From Paragordius varius (Eukaryota; Nematomorpha), in NCBI GenBank assembly GCA_964247055.1, contig OZ176058.1, positions 1,612,001-1,676,000 on the forward strand: a stretch of DNA of 64,000 bases, given 5' to 3'. The notes beneath the pieces are model-generated. The model had not been told where the DNA came from. It searched no databases and saw only the letters and a program-made list of their open reading frames with translations. Positions 23,967 through 37,945 of this stretch are shown here, in pieces. The translations under genes were made by a program, and so were the position numbers. Numbering within the stretch: position 1 is the stretch's first letter; each line of letters starts with the position of its first letter.

Positions 23967-26254
23967 CAGAGGTACTCACCAAAAATATTTGACGGGCCAA
24001 ATAAAATATATTTTTTTTTCAAGGGCCATGAACCTTATAATGGCAAATCCATAGCTATTTGATAATGCACATATTTATACTTAATATCAGCACTATTTTT
24101 GCTGATGTAATCTAAAAACTCGTTTTGCACCATTTAGTTTAAAAATATTTTGATAACAACATTATTTTTGATAATAACCGATAATTTTTAACAAATTTGG
24201 TTTCGCCTCATGACAGGCCAATCTTAATACGTCGTCCATATGATCATTTAAGCGATTTTTGTATGTATTCTTGATATGCCGTCTCAAACGTGTAAGTTAG
24301 GGGAAAAACAGTTAGGATAACTTGAGCACATTTTTTTATATCATATTTATTTGGCACATGTTGCAAAAACTCTGCATATCTTTTTTCTCTACGATTCTCT
24401 TTGAATATAGACTCCAAATTGGAATCTTTATAATCCAACAATTCTCCAATGATATGCGCCTGATAAAAACCGAAATGCTCAAGTTGTTTAATATTGGATA
24501 TATCCATATGCCATGGATTTACGAGTTTTAAGCAATTTTTAATATTCCTTTATTCTTGAAATCAGAATTTCATCTCATTAGATAAAAATGTTAAATGATT
24601 GTCTATTATTAACTTAATCTCTGCGGTAAATTTTATATTCTCTTTATGAATTGTTTTAAATGTTGGAAAATATAGGAGTGTTTTATTTATAAAATATTGT
24701 TTATATTTAATTAATTTTTCTTCAGCAAATATTTGATTATATTTTGTTATTATTTTGCTCCCGAAGTGTATTTAAGATACTAAGTTTATAAGAAATGTCA
24801 CAAAGGTAGGTAACCCACATTTGTCACTTTTAATCTCCTCATCAAACTCTCTGTTTTATAAATAATATTAAAAAATCTATTTAGCTAAAGCTTAACCATC
24901 TCACACCGGTGTACATAAGAATATCATCAAACTTAATGGGGATATCTTTTAAAAGGTTTTTGAATTTACGGCGGTTGAATTCTCTACCCCTGTGGTTTTT
25001 AAAGCAGTGAAAGGATAAAATATTTTGCAAATTATATTTGTTTTTCAAAAGAGGAATAAATCCTTTGTTTATTCCAATCATAGAGGGACAGCTATCCGTG
25101 CAGATCACAACCTATTTTTTTATAGATATATCATTATTATAGAAAAGAGTGCTAATTATTTCGAGAAAATCACTCTCTTTCGTCGTATTTATTGGAAATC
25201 TCACATGAGCGCACACTGAGGAGCTGAACTAATATCAGTGTTACAATCAATAGCAATACTAAAATATTTGCAGTTTTTAGAGCCAATAATGGATTGTAAA
25301 TATATTTTGAGATATCCTCAATGCGTCGAGTACATGTTGAATCAGAAAGTTGAATTTTTTTAATTTGCCTCATGATCTGATCTTACTTTATCAAGAGAAA
25401 AAAAAGGAACCATTTATTAGACATTCTTTTATTAGTTGGCAATCAGTAAACGGTTTCATAATTTTTCCTAAAATATAGCAAATTCTTCTGAGAGAAAGCT
25501 ATGGATATAATAGATATTTCTTCCTGGTATACTTCCTTAATTTTTTTATATTTCTCGTTTCTTTACACATTTTCTCGTAATTTGTGAGAATGATGGATTG
25601 TAAAATGTTTTTCAATATTGTATTTTAATTATGTTGTCCTTACATATAAGGCAGGTAACAACATTTTTATTTAAAACGACAAAGAATTTTTCTTCCCATT
25701 CTTTTTTAGAGGAGCGATTTTCATTGGATAATTTACGTTTTTTGGCATTAGATGTCATCCTTTAAATTATGTTAAAATATTATGGTATTTTTTCAAAAAA
25801 TTGTATATAATTTGCATTATGCTATAAAAAATAGGTCGAAATTAATTGATGTTGATTTGAAAAATATTTTATGGGAATAAGTTATATAAAATGATGTAGG
25901 ATAGCTATGAAAAGATGTATATGCAAGTTTGGGTGAAAAGCTTGCTTAAATACAAAAAAGGAATGGAACAATTTCAAAATAGAAAAGAAAATAGAATGCA
26001 GAAACAAAAACAACGTGTGCTAAAATTTTGAAAACATCTTAATAAATCTTTCTACATTTCAAATTGGTTAAAATTAAATTACCAAAATTTAATCTAAATA
26101 AAATAAATTAATATTGAAATAAGCGAAAATCCGATTATGTGTTTTAAACATTCATCAATAAAAAAATAATTTAAGTATCAATATGGTCATAGGGCAATTT
26201 TAAAGCACTCTCAGGGCCGCATGCGGCCCGCGGGCCGCGGTTTGAGTATCACCG
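23967..26254 (-). mobile_element. hAT transposon (2,288 bp) with 8-bp duplication
   Basis: Ends cagaggtactcacc and, inverted, cggtgatactcaaacc, each leading to a GC-rich patch (gacgggcc; gcggcccgcgggccgc). Identical octamers atttaaat flank it (23,959-23,966 and 26,255-26,262). D3 keeps the empty site near 28,045-28,060 ('attcattaagatgatccaag'), which matches the joined flanks here. The coding strand is minus. The length fits a full single-gene hAT of about 600 residues. Confidence 0.9.
24190..25760 (-). pseudogene. ZBED/GTF2IRD2-like hAT transposase, broken
   Basis: Reading right to left: start MTSNAKKRKLSNENR near 25,760; a BED-type finger (VVTCLICKD, then out of frame EKHFTIHHSHKLREN); KPFTDCQLIKECL; STCTRRIEDISKYI; FSIAIDCNTDISS in another frame; VICTDSCPSMIGINKGF and VRWLSFS (25,108-24,881), the usual catalytic-core blocks of this family; and a C-terminal block around FPLTYTFETAYQ then MDDVLRLACHEAKPNLLKI. 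The order and spacing match a complete transposase. At least five frameshifts or stops separate the blocks, so it is inactive. Confidence 0.85.
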
Positions 26255-27601
26255 ATTTAAATGATCCAAGTTAGGGGTGTCGAACACTCGGCCCTCTAGG
26301 CAATTTGTGCGATAGAGAGATGAATATAAAATTCGCCATTGACAAAATCTTGATGAAATTGATATTTTTGCGACAAATTCTAATTCAAATATAGGATTAA
26401 TGTACGGAGAAATTGTGTCCTTATATTCATATATTTTTTGGTCATATTTATATATTTCACAAAAAAACAAACATATATTTAGTCTTATTTTTGGCAAAAA
26501 ACGGCTTCATTCGAAATCTATCGCAATTATATTTATTGGATCGAGTTTTTATTAAAAAAAATTGCCCATGGTTCTCATCGGTTTTAATATTATAATAATG
26601 AATTCGAAAACAAGTTATATATACCATAAAAGTAAAAATATAAGAAATTTTTAAATAAATATAAAATTATGTAAAAAACATATAAATAGGCTTTTTCGGA
26701 AATTGATAGTTGATTTCTTCCGTCTTGAATTTATTTGGAAAATTTTATTAATTTAAAAACTATGAAAAAATATAAAAATATTCTTTGGTAAATTTTTTCA
26801 CCTTAATACTTAAATTAAAGCAGTTAAAAATTTAATTTTGTACATTTTCATTTTTAAATAAAAACTATGGCTGGCATAAGTCAAGTCAGTATTTAAGTCT
26901 TAATTGTAAATCAAGTTAAGTTTCAATATTAAAAAAATTTTAGAAATATCTATTTTTAATAGTAAATATGATGCAAAGTATATTATTAAAAAATGTTTAA
27001 TAGTAGGCATTTTCGAATGACAATCCTCATATTTTAATGCGACATATAATTGATTGTAAAAGAAAATAAGCATTATTTTGAAAATTATATAAATTTGCTA
27101 TAATGTTTATTTTGGAAACCTAATAACGAAGAATATATAAAAAGTAATATTTGTTGTATTTAAGAAAACAATATTTTTTTAAGTAATCAAACTATTTGTA
27201 TTCAAGCAGTCCAAAACAAATGACCAAAAAATATTAATCATGGGACTTAATCAATAAATAGATGGCGGAAAAATTAATAAAAATTAAAATATCTGTAATT
27301 ATATATATAATGCTAAAATTTGGAGATAATTTGCATATAAATATAGTTTCTTAAGAATGATCATTGTTTTATAATTTTGTATAATAAATGAAAGTAGATA
27401 TGAAATAGCCATGGAGCACAAAAACACCTCATCTGCATATAGTTCTGTATGTAATTTTTGGCTTTAACAAATTATGTTTTTTAAAATACAATTAAAATTC
27501 CTACTTAACACTTCATTCACTTTTTTGTGTTTGTTTACCTTTTGCGCTGCCACAACTAATTTTAAAATTTTATATCTCATAAAATGTAATTCAAGACTAT
27601 T

Positions 27602-30430
27602 GTTAGGAAATGTTTGTATTAATCAATTTTGGATTATAATGAATTTTCAATCTCTATATTATATTTAGATTCTTTGGATTTTTACTTAGTAATATTATTG
27701 CCAATATTTTATTTTATAATATATAATTTTGAATGATTATGTTTACGGTGTACTTTAAACTTATAATTTAAATATTTTAATTAACCCCATCCGAGATGAT
27801 AAAGATAGCGCCAAAATCAAAATATATTGTATCGTGTCCAACACAAATATTTTCGCGGCTGCTTAGATAATTTTTGGTTTTTTATTTAGTTAATAATTAA
27901 TTCATACGATATATCTTTTAAACAGTCGTAAATTTTATGTTATAGATTTTTTTGTAAACATTTTTTACAGCTTTTTGCGTATGAAAAAATGTGTTAACCT
28001 CCCTCTTTGAAACCATATACTTAAAATAATTTAGATATAATATAACGGATTCATTAAGATGATCCAAGGCAGCGGCCCACACCGGGCATCAAGATATTTT
28101 GTGCGGCCTACTTGAATTCCGAAATTTAGAGAGAAATAAATACAAAATTTTCCTTATTTAAAAATTGATGATATTAATTTTTTAAACATATTTACCAAAT
28201 AATGTTTTGCAAATTTTGGCGAATTAGGAAAAATAATTAGAATGTATTGTCAAAAGGTGTCCCTATTTTCATAAATTTTTCGCTTATATCTAATTTCTCA
28301 AAAAACCAAATATAAACTTAATTTTTTGTGCGCTTTCTTTGAAGTGAATTCTTTAATATTTAATGATTTTAGTATTGTTGTGAAAAAAAATATGCCCCCA
28401 AATCTCATCGGTTATTTAATAATTCAATTTAAAAAAACTTAAGTTAAAATAAAAAATTAATAAAATATAAAATAAAGCAAAAAAACATTAAATAGCCTTT
28501 TTCGCAAAAGAAATGGATTTATGTTCTGAATAAATTTTTGAATAATTTTTTATTAATTTAAAAAAATTACAATAATATTTTTAATGTTTTTTGGCATTAT
28601 TACCTAAATAAAAGCAGTTTTTACATAGAAAACTTCAGATTATATATATTATATGATTCAAAATATACTATTAGTAATTAAAATTATAATTTTATGCAAT
28701 TTTTTTAAGGTACAAGAATCGGGCATTTTCCTTCACTCCGGCTCATGGTTATGTAAAAGCAAATAAGCATCAAACTATTGATGAATTATGCGAAAACATT
28801 AGTGTTAAAAAACCTTCATTTTTAATTTTACAAATATCCAACAACGAGCTAAAAATATATTATATTTTAGGTATAGTGGAATTAGCGTATATAAAATGAT
28901 AAAATTAATGATTCGATTTAATGGTAATTAATCCATTGTATTTGATAATTTCAAAACTAATGACCAAAATTTTATATATCGTAATTTAAGTAATAAAGAG
29001 ATGACGGATAATATAAATAGCATATGTTTATTTTTTATACAAAGAAATATTTTAATGACTTGAAGATAGTTTTAATAAATATAATTCCATAATGATAATT
29101 ATTATGTTATTTTGTATAATTTATATTAAAGTAGAAATATGAAATAACTATGAAAGACTTAAGGTAAATAAAGTTGTCTTATAGTGTTTCTATATTTAAT
29201 TTTTGCCTTAAATAAATTATTTCATTTAAAAGACAATTAAGATTTCTAGTTAACAATTCATTAGCTTTTCACTTTTTTGTCTTAGTTTACCTTTTAAAGA
29301 AATTTATACTCCAAGCCCTTTTAAAATTTAATATCTTATAAAATGTATTTCGCCCTATAAACCAAATTTAAAATAAATCTCTGTTTTATGTGCACGATAC
29401 AAAAAAATAAAAAAATTCAAATCCTAATATCCTCATCTCAAACTTTTGTCTCGCAACATTTTTTTGGTTTAAATTATTTAGAATCGCTAATACAACAGAC
29501 CAAATGTATTTTATGGTTAAAATATTAATTGACTCAAAATGCTTTTCAAAAATTCGAATTAATCATTGATTTCATTATAATAATCAACTGCCATATTTTA
29601 AAATATGAAAAATAAAGATACAGTAGATATATTATACAGATACGTATATACATAATTTTTTTTAATTTTGATTTTTTATCTATAGCTTATTCATTTTAAT
29701 CAACTTTTTGGAAAAAAACGTATTAGGGAACATACATTTTATAATTACCTTACCTATTTTTTAATATATAAAAATGAAAAATTTCGATCACTCTTAGGTA
29801 AAGATCCACCTTATGAAAAGCACTTTTGAGAAAAAATATGATTATAATTGATTTTCTGGGATACGCCACAAAAACACTTCTTTCATAATGCGATCATAAT
29901 CAATTTAAAGTGTTCCATGCCTAGCATACCCATATAAATTACGTTTTATAAATCATTTGTCAATCGCAAAATAGCCTAATAAAAAACCCTAATATGAGAG
30001 ATGGATATTATCCATCTCAAGAAAGAATTTTTTACCTATTTTATCATTACACTCCTTTATAGATATATATTGAATTTTATAATACTTTGAAAATGAGGAA
30101 AATTTTGAAAAGGTATCGCTTACACGAATTCAGTGATTTTAATCTTCGAATTTAGCCGATGTTAAAAATTTTATAAAAACAGTTGTCCGAATATTTTGAT
30201 GGAAAATATAAATATATATACATAATGCCACTAGATTATTGGAAGAATGCGCAAATACACCTTATGTATAAATGGGCATAATATTTTGAAATATATTCCT
30301 TTTATTATTTATGCTCTTTTTAATGCACATTAGTTGATATAAACACTGATAAGCAACATTTTAAAAAAATCTAATATAAGTAAATAATCGATAGTTTTTC
30401 GTTAATTATCGACAGATATATCCAATAATT
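27602..30430 (+). repeat. D-family large repeat, copy D3
   Basis: Begins inside the unit ('gttaggaaatg', equivalent to 23,489) directly after the end of D2, forming a tandem. Continues through the mini-element (27,835), a block 'gtgcggcct' (28,100) and a tail matching D4 beyond its insertion (42,060-43,200). An ATG at 27,474, at the end of D2, opens a signal-like stretch, but the ATG is absent from D3 and D4. Confidence 0.65.
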
Positions 30431-30534
30431 ATTTTTTTCACTTTTTACTTTTATTAGCAACTATTGCCATTTACACTATCTATCATTGTTTATAAAAATA
30501 GAAATTATTTCTGAGTCAAATGCAACCCTTTTAA

Positions 30535-30760
30535 GCCGAATCAGTATTTCATCCAAACATAACATTTTTTAACCAAACGCAACATTTTTCATCCAAACGG
30601 AACTAAATAGTTGAGTTTGCCTAAAAAAAGGGCGGATGAAAAAATGTTGCTTTGGTTGAAGAAAATGAACGTTTATTTGTAAAAATGTTGCGCTAGTTGA
30701 AAGAATGTTTCGTTGGTTGAAAAAATGTCGCATTTGCTTGCTTTTGCCTGAAAAGTTCGG
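30535..30760. mobile_element. Degenerate foldback, 21-bp minisatellite type
   Basis: The left half has 'catccaaacataacatttt' and 'aaccaaacgcaacat'; the right half has inverted 'gatgaaaaaatgttgctt' and 'gttgaaaaaatgtcgca'. It is a diverged relative of F2 (2,225-3,440) with fewer units. Confidence 0.6.
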
Positions 30761-33700
30761 AAAAATGTTTTTAAAAAACTTATATTGTAGTATGTGATAA
30801 AACCTACTTAGCTGATTTATATATGATTCACATTACTAAAAACATATAAACATAATCAATTTGTATATTCTTAATTATTCAGCCGCCACCAATTAAATTA
30901 TTGTATTATTCTAAAATTGACTGTTAAGATATTATTCGACTAAAAACTGAAGTTGTTTTATCATATAAAATAAAAACATAATATAAATACGCGATCACTA
31001 ATCCTAATTTGTTTGTTTAATTATTGGACAAAAGTGTTTATTAATGCGTTTCGAAAGGAAAAAATTAAATAGTAGTTGATATATTGAGTTTAAATCATAT
31101 TCAGAAATAAAACTATGAGTTTTAAAACAGGTTTTTAAAACGATTCAGATTGTAATTTTTAAATCATAAAGGAAAGAATTGCCTTTACAATTATTTAAAA
31201 TGTTATTAATTAATGAAAAATATAATTGAAAGATTATCATAGGGTTACATTATGTAACCAATAAAGTTATACTTCATCTTAAATGTTTAATGATACTTAA
31301 TGAATAGGATAAATTAAAATAAGCATCTATGAAACTTAAAAATATTAATAAAAAGTATATAAGACAGTATGCCTATTTAGCTTCGATACACCTGGGATAA
31401 ATTCGAAAGGAGGAAATATAAATTAAATTTATTAGCATGACAATTTTGAGTTACATAATATATTAAGAAATCAAAGTGACCTATCAACACTTCGATTTTA
31501 CCTTACATGTTTGTTTAATTTGATTCATTGTGTAATAAACATTACTCTATGGCATAATTTATTATTTTTTGAGTATATTATGAATTTTATGAGATACAAA
31601 AACACATAATACTAATTTGAATTTAATAGATTAGGTAGCACATACAAACGTATTACAGCCGACAGGCTAGCTTTATATAGTCAATGTCAAACAAACGTAA
31701 ACTTAAATGACAAATATTTTTACAAAAAACAACCATACTTTTAACTTTGATTTTTCTTACAACCATTAAATATATTTAAATTATATTAAAAGGTATATTA
31801 CCATACAATATCCCTAATTCACACATAAAAACTATGAGTTTGAAAAATAGAAAATATAATCGTATTTTTTTGTTTATTAATATAACATTTTAGCGTATTC
31901 AATATTACTATCTATTTAAAAGGAAAATGAAGTGTTAGTATAAATATGTATAAAATTTGATAAATTGTAATCTAAAAATGATTTAGAGCCAAAAATTTTA
32001 TTTTCATGGGAAATTTTATCCGTATACGCGCCACACAATCGGTGTTCGATAGGTAGTTTTATTCATATATATATACATATATATTATTTTAATAAAACAA
32101 TCTCAACTATTGATAAATTATGGCAATTTATTTCATTGTTTATTAATGTCCTAAACTAAAACAATATTTAAAAAACTGAAAAAATATTAGACGTGAAGAT
32201 TTACCCATCTCTTTATAAAAATCAACCCTATGAGTACTTTAAATAAAACTTAGCACATTTTTATTCATAAAAGTGGTAATAGGGCTTAATTAAATATAAT
32301 AAGGTTGGGTTTTATATTTATTTTTTTGTCATCCGATTTCAATACTAAATTTAAGGTTTAAATTTTCGCAATATAATGTCCCACCTCTGATTAAGCCGTG
32401 CTTGCATTTTATGCAAAACCACCGTTTAATAGCCTAACCAAATATCTATGTGAAGATCCGAAAAATTCTTTAAATTCCAACCTGAGCTATGATACAGGGG
32501 GTTAAGGGTAAAAAGAATATGTTCTTAGACACATCTAATACTAGATAAATGGAGAAGATCAATAAATACCAAAATGAATTAGTATGTTTCAGATTTTACC
32601 GAATATTTTAGACTCGAATCTCATCTCTCACCTCTTAATTCAGATCAATATGATTTAATTCAACCTGATCATACCCGATAGAAGAGCCTGGCTCTTACAC
32701 TGCATGTATGGTGTGCCAAAATCAATGCCAATACTCAGCAGTATTTCCTTTACGACCATCAGCTGTATGCATGCGAGAGTTTTAAGGCTTTTACATGGTC
32801 TGGTGTTATTTAGTCTTCTTTTTATTAAAATGATAAAACTCTATACTATCTAACATTTAGAGGAATATACCGAGGTCTGTACGTCTGTATTATATTAGAT
32901 ATGTTGTAAGCATCCGTGAAGCAAAGATTGATATGTCTTAAGTCAACTTCTGATAATAGAATTATCATTTATATATTAAACCTTGAAAATAGCCTTCGAA
33001 TTTTCGATGTTTCCTTTGCCTAATGGTAGAGATGTGTTGATATCAATATAAAATTTTTATCAGCACAGCTTTGATTGACAAGATATTACTTTATATTTAT
33101 GTAGTAAAATTAAACAATATAGCCATACAATATTATAAAGGTTTTTTTTCAATTGACCGCAGTTTATAAAAAAAGGTTTTTAAAAGTCATAAATTTAAAC
33201 AAATTCAATTTATTGTAAAATGTTAATTGTTAACATCCACCGAAATTAGGTTTTATTTTTTACAAAAAAATCACTTAGACGGGTAAAAATTACAAATAAA
33301 ATAGATAAAATGTTATAAAATATGACAAACAAGTGATGAACTCACAATTTGTATTAAAATTTAGGAATATAAATTATAGCCAAAAATTATATATCCTAGG
33401 AAATTTTCAGATGATCTATCCATTGTATTCGGTAAATATGATGGATGGTAAATATTTTTAAATTGTATTAAAATTATGGTAGATATAACCCACCATCTCT
33501 ATATTGATAGTCCCATGATGAATTTTTTGTCATTTTTTTAACATTATGTTAAAAGGGTTATCATCATACGAAAATTATCCTTCTCTTTTTTAGTGCATAA
33601 TACACTTTGGTCCTTGTTACGTTAAAAATATATATTACCTTGGTTGTGAATGCAAATTATTTTATTTATACTTATTATCTTTAACAACGTTTAAACCACA

Positions 33701-35882
33701 CAACTTTATCCTTGTGAATGCAATAACCGAATTTCCTAATGTATATAAGGAATCATTGTAACACACAGAACACATTATATTATATTATTCAGTTTTGATG
33801 TTATACTAAATAAATAAATATATCCTTTTTTTATATTACATTATATAATGGTATTTTTCATCAAATCCGTCATTACCGCTAGAAAGATATAAAAAAATAT
33901 GCCAAAAAGATAATATTTTAATTTTTACGGTAAAAAACAGTTTTATTTTGTAGAAAAAGTTTAGTAAGATAAACATTTATATCATATCCTTCTTAAAAAT
34001 TAATTATAAGCTGAAATAATATTGTTAGGAAAATGACTGTATTAAAACGTCAATATAATTTGGGATTATAAATGAATTTTTAATCTTATATATATTTAGT
34101 TTCAAATATTTTGAATTATTTGAATTTTTATTTATTAATATTAGTGCCAATTTAATTTTTTAACGGTATTATATAATTTTGGGTTTACGTTCACGGTGTG
34201 CTTTAAACTTTTAATTTAAATATTTTTATCAACCCAATTGATAGAGATAGAGCCAAAATCAAAAGAGTATGTATCGTGTCCAACACAAATATTTTCGCGG
34301 CTGCTTAGAAAATTTTTGGTTTTTTAATTAGTTTGTGGGCAATTACACATATCTTTTGAAAAATTGTAAATTTTTGATTTTATCCAAATTTTAATTTTTC
34401 TGACATTTTTTAGAGCATTTTTGCGTACCGTTGAAAATCCCTCTTTTGAGCCATATACTTAGAATTTTTATCTATTAATAATATATAATTTAAAGCAATT
34501 CTAACTCAGTAATGTCCAACACGTGGCCCAGATTTTTTGTGCGGCCCACATGAATTTAAAATTTAGACAAAAAAAATACAAAATTTTCGTTATTTAAAGA
34601 TCTTGATGAAATGGATATTTTAAACATATTCACCAAATAATATCTTGCTAATTTTGGCGAATTAGGGAAAATTAATATAATGTATGGTCAAATAATGTCC
34701 CTATATTCATAAATATTTGGTCTATATCTATGTATTTCACAAAATACCAAATATAAATTTAATTGTGCGCTTTCTTTAAAGTGAATTTTTTTATTAAGAA
34801 GTTTTAATGATTTAAATTTTGTTGTGAAAAAATTTGCCCCCGGTCATCGGTTATTTTAATAATTACATTGAAATAATAACCTTAAATTCAAATAGAAAAT
34901 TAATAAAATATAAAATAATACAAAAAAACAATAAATAGGCTTTTTCGCAAAAGAAATGGATTTCTTATGTTCTGAATTAATTTTTTATTTGTAAATTATT
35001 TTATAATTTAAAAAGTAAGAACTACAATAATATTTTAATGTTTTTTGGATTACTTTAATAAAAGCAGTTTTTACATAATTGGGAACTTCAGATATTTATG
35101 TATTATAATACGTTTAAACTAAATATGAATATATTATTAATAATTAAAATTAAAAGCAAAATATTATGCAATTTTTTTCATGAAGGTTTAAGAATCAGGC
35201 ATTTTCGTACTGCGGCTCATGGTTATGTAAAATAAGCATTTTGAAAATAATGTGTATGAAAGGAAACTATTAATGTTTAAAAACATTTATTCTTAATTTT
35301 ACAAATATCCAACAATAAGCTATTATCGGTTAGTACGTAAGGAAAAAATATACTAGTTTTAGGCATTAAAAGACTATATAAAATGATAAACTAAAGAATG
35401 ATTGGTAATGGTAAATGTTATGTATTTGAGGATTTCAAACAAATGGGTAAGATTTTTTTTAAAACAAAACTTAATAAATAGTTGGCGGTTATATAAACAC
35501 ATAATAAAATAGAAGCTAATTACACTGTCAACAAATTTTATCCTTTTCTTTTAGACTAGAGTGAAAATTACGACATCTTATAGAGAATTTTTTTCTGAAA
35601 ATAATGATATATTTAATATTTTCCTAGCTCTTTTTCACGAGCCGCTAAAAGGTTTTAAAAATCCAAAAACCATCAAAAATGCCTGTTTTTGTAACCCTAT
35701 AATTTTTTGAGTAAATGTTAATTTTTAATATCAAGAATTTTTTTTTAATCCATGTGGCATTTTTTTATCCTTTTAAAAGTTGTTTTACAAGCATATAAAA
35801 AATAACACTTACATATATATTTAAATGTACTTACATGTCCCTTTTCGGTACACATATATGAGAGATATTAACATTGCAATTA

Positions 35883-36701
35883 CAGTAGCGTATGCAGTAA
35901 AAGATTGTTAGTGCGCAATAATCTTAAAAACACAAAACAGGGGTATATTATGGATAATCTATACAAAACCAGGGGACAATCTTGGTATATGTAAAAATGC
36001 GCATTTGGTTTTTGTAAAATTGCGATGATAAATTGTAAAAATATTAGTGAAACATTATTTCCCAGATTTCTTATTCAAAAATATTATTATTTAAATTATT
36101 ACTTGCTTTTCTCGATCTATTTAAAACTAAATAAGCGTGAGGTGAAAATTAAACGATTATTACATAAGTACTTGTTAAATGCATAACTTATATTATTTTT
36201 TATTAACCGACACCTTGTCTTTTACACAGATTCACGGAAAGATTTTAAACACAATGATATATTTAACAATGATGTTTTCTTAAATGTGCAACAATAAAAA
36301 CTATATATTTTAATAATAACTATCTATTTATTAACACTAGGGTGAAATAAGTATATATGAACAATAATTTTAATGCAACATGTTAAATATTATCTAATCT
36401 TCTAGTAACGTTATCTAAATTGGATATATCCTGTAATACATTTCTAGAACTTTGTTCAATATTTCGTATTGTGGCTTTCCTCTGAGTATTCATAAACATT
36501 TAATAAATTTTCAATAAAAAAACATCATAAATATTTCTCACAAAAATTTTATGTATTAGCTTTTCAATACCAAATGTGCCGACCAAATGTCCTTAATTTT
36601 TATATTTTGATTATCATTCAGTCTTATTTATAAACATATCCATAATATCCCCCTGTTTTAGATTATTTTGCACTAACAATCTTTTATTGCATACGCTACT
36701 G
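35883..36701. mobile_element. TA-flanked MITE (819 bp) inside the Tc1 element
   Basis: Ends cagtagcgtatgcagtaaaa and inverse, continuing as 'agattgttagtgc'. TA on both sides (35,881-35,882; 36,702-36,703). Removing it rejoins 'aacattgcaat' to 'tgttccccttttcgc', exactly as in the uninterrupted right arm of the host element near 38,340-38,380. No transposase frame. Confidence 0.9.
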
Positions 36702-36934
36702 TATGTTCCCCTTTTCGCCACATATCTCATTATAGAAATGATAACATTGCATATGTGTTGTGCCTACTTCATTAAATAATTTTTTAGGTTTGATATAACA
36801 TTTTTTATAAAATTAGGTATTAATCAGTATGTTATCTGTTGAGCATACTTTGATTTTTAATTTTTAAGTTTATATATTTTTTTTATAAAAAATATTAAGT
36901 TTTTATTATTTTGTCAAAAAGAAATTTAGAATTA

Positions 36935-37945
36935 ATGTATAGTTTTTGTGAAGAAGATAGTATAGATGAAAGTTTGCCATCAACATCAGATTCAAACTAT
37001 GGGAACACAACAATAACCCAGACTCGAGATCAAAAAAAGTATTTTTTTTATCCTTATTTTAGGGCAGTATTGGAGCAAAAGAAAGATGGAAAAAGCCATC
37101 TATCTTTTACCATTACACAATGAAAAACCAAGTCGATGGTTTTGTGACTTCTTAGATATGTCAGAATCAAGCATAAATAAATTGCGACAAAAGTTTATGC
37201 GAGGAGAGTCAATGATCATCACTAAACAGGACCGAAAGAAGAAATATGATAATATGAAATTACAGAAAATTATAGCTGACATCATTAAAGACAATAATCA
37301 AATATATTTGGAGGAGATTTTAAAATATATTCCGGAAAACTTCAGCGTTTCCAGATCCACACTTTGCAAATGTTTGAAACACATGAATATTACACACAAA
37401 AGAGGTTATTTTGAACCCATCAACCGTAACACGCCCCTAATAGACAAAAGATTTTAATATGCCCAGGATGTATTACAAAAAGATATGGATCTTTTTTTTA
37501 TGTGGATGAATGTGGATTTAATATAAATACTAAAAGCTGTTATGGGTGGGCCCCTGCGGGAAAATCTGTGGTTATAAAAAAAAGACCCAAATCTCCTAAT
37601 GTATCTTTATTGTGTATGATTGGAATTTTCGGTAATCTATTTATTTTTATTTTAGGGGTGGTAAAGTATGAAGTAAAAATCGGCAGCTATGACGCTGCTG
37701 GTTTTGAAAATTTCCTTCAAGATGCCTGAAAAGTAATCTCGCCCGAAGATTATATAGTGTTGGATAACGCTCCAATACACCATGCGAAATCCATTCGCGA
37801 CAAGAGAAATCTTCTATTTATGCCGCCATACAGCCCCCAATTAAACCCAATTGAAAATTTTTTTGCTAAAATCAAAAAAAGACAGGAAAGATGCCATTTC
37901 AACAATGTGGAAGAATTGATTGAAAACATTAACTCAAATTCTTGA
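36935..37945 (+). pseudogene. Tc1/IS630-family DDE transposase, broken
   Basis: First ATG in frame at 36,935 (MYSFCEEDSIDES). The N-terminal half has helix-turn-helix-like blocks: MSESSINKLRQKF, then VSRSTLCKCLKHMNITHKRG (about 37,340-37,405). Catalytic blocks follow: VDECGF near 37,502, VLDNAPIHH near 37,757, and PPYSPQLNPIENFF, giving Asp, Asp and Glu. Only 29 residues separate the last Asp and Glu, against the usual 34, so a small deletion is likely unless the family is DD29E. Breaks are a frameshift near 37,100, a TAA at 37,455, a frameshift in the T run near 37,495 and a TGA at 37,727. It is not functional. Confidence 0.9.

Larger units (their letters stand above)
20440..27600 (+). repeat. 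D-family large repeat, copy D2
   Basis: 20,440-23,958 plus 26,263-27,600, interrupted by a hAT. It aligns with D4 (31,690-35,519): 'ctaatactagataaatgga', 'cctgatcatacccgat' and 'gcatgtatggtgtgccaaa' occur in both. D2 holds a local duplication of the last block (22,190-22,390). A hAT-like mini-element (about 23,725-23,905; 'gttcaacacaaatatttt' to 'gtgttgaacacccct') sits at the same place in D3 and D4 and so predates them. Non-coding. Confidence 0.7.

Noticed and set aside
27474-27668. ORF starting MFFKIQLKFLLNTSF with a phase-1 donor-like site
   Set aside because: It lies in the D repeat; the equivalent positions in D3 and D4 have lost the ATG and the frame, and no downstream exon is visible.
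33600-33810. Possible solo LTR in D4 (starts near tgttacg, TATA-like 'gtatataagg', ends near tgtaaca)
   Set aside because: It is extra relative to D2 and LTR-like, but no flanking short duplication or internal retroelement sequence was found. If real, it is a short old fossil.
36911-36934. Start of the Tc1 transposase at 36,911
   Set aside because: That codon is TTG; the first ATG in the same frame is at 36,935 and is used here.
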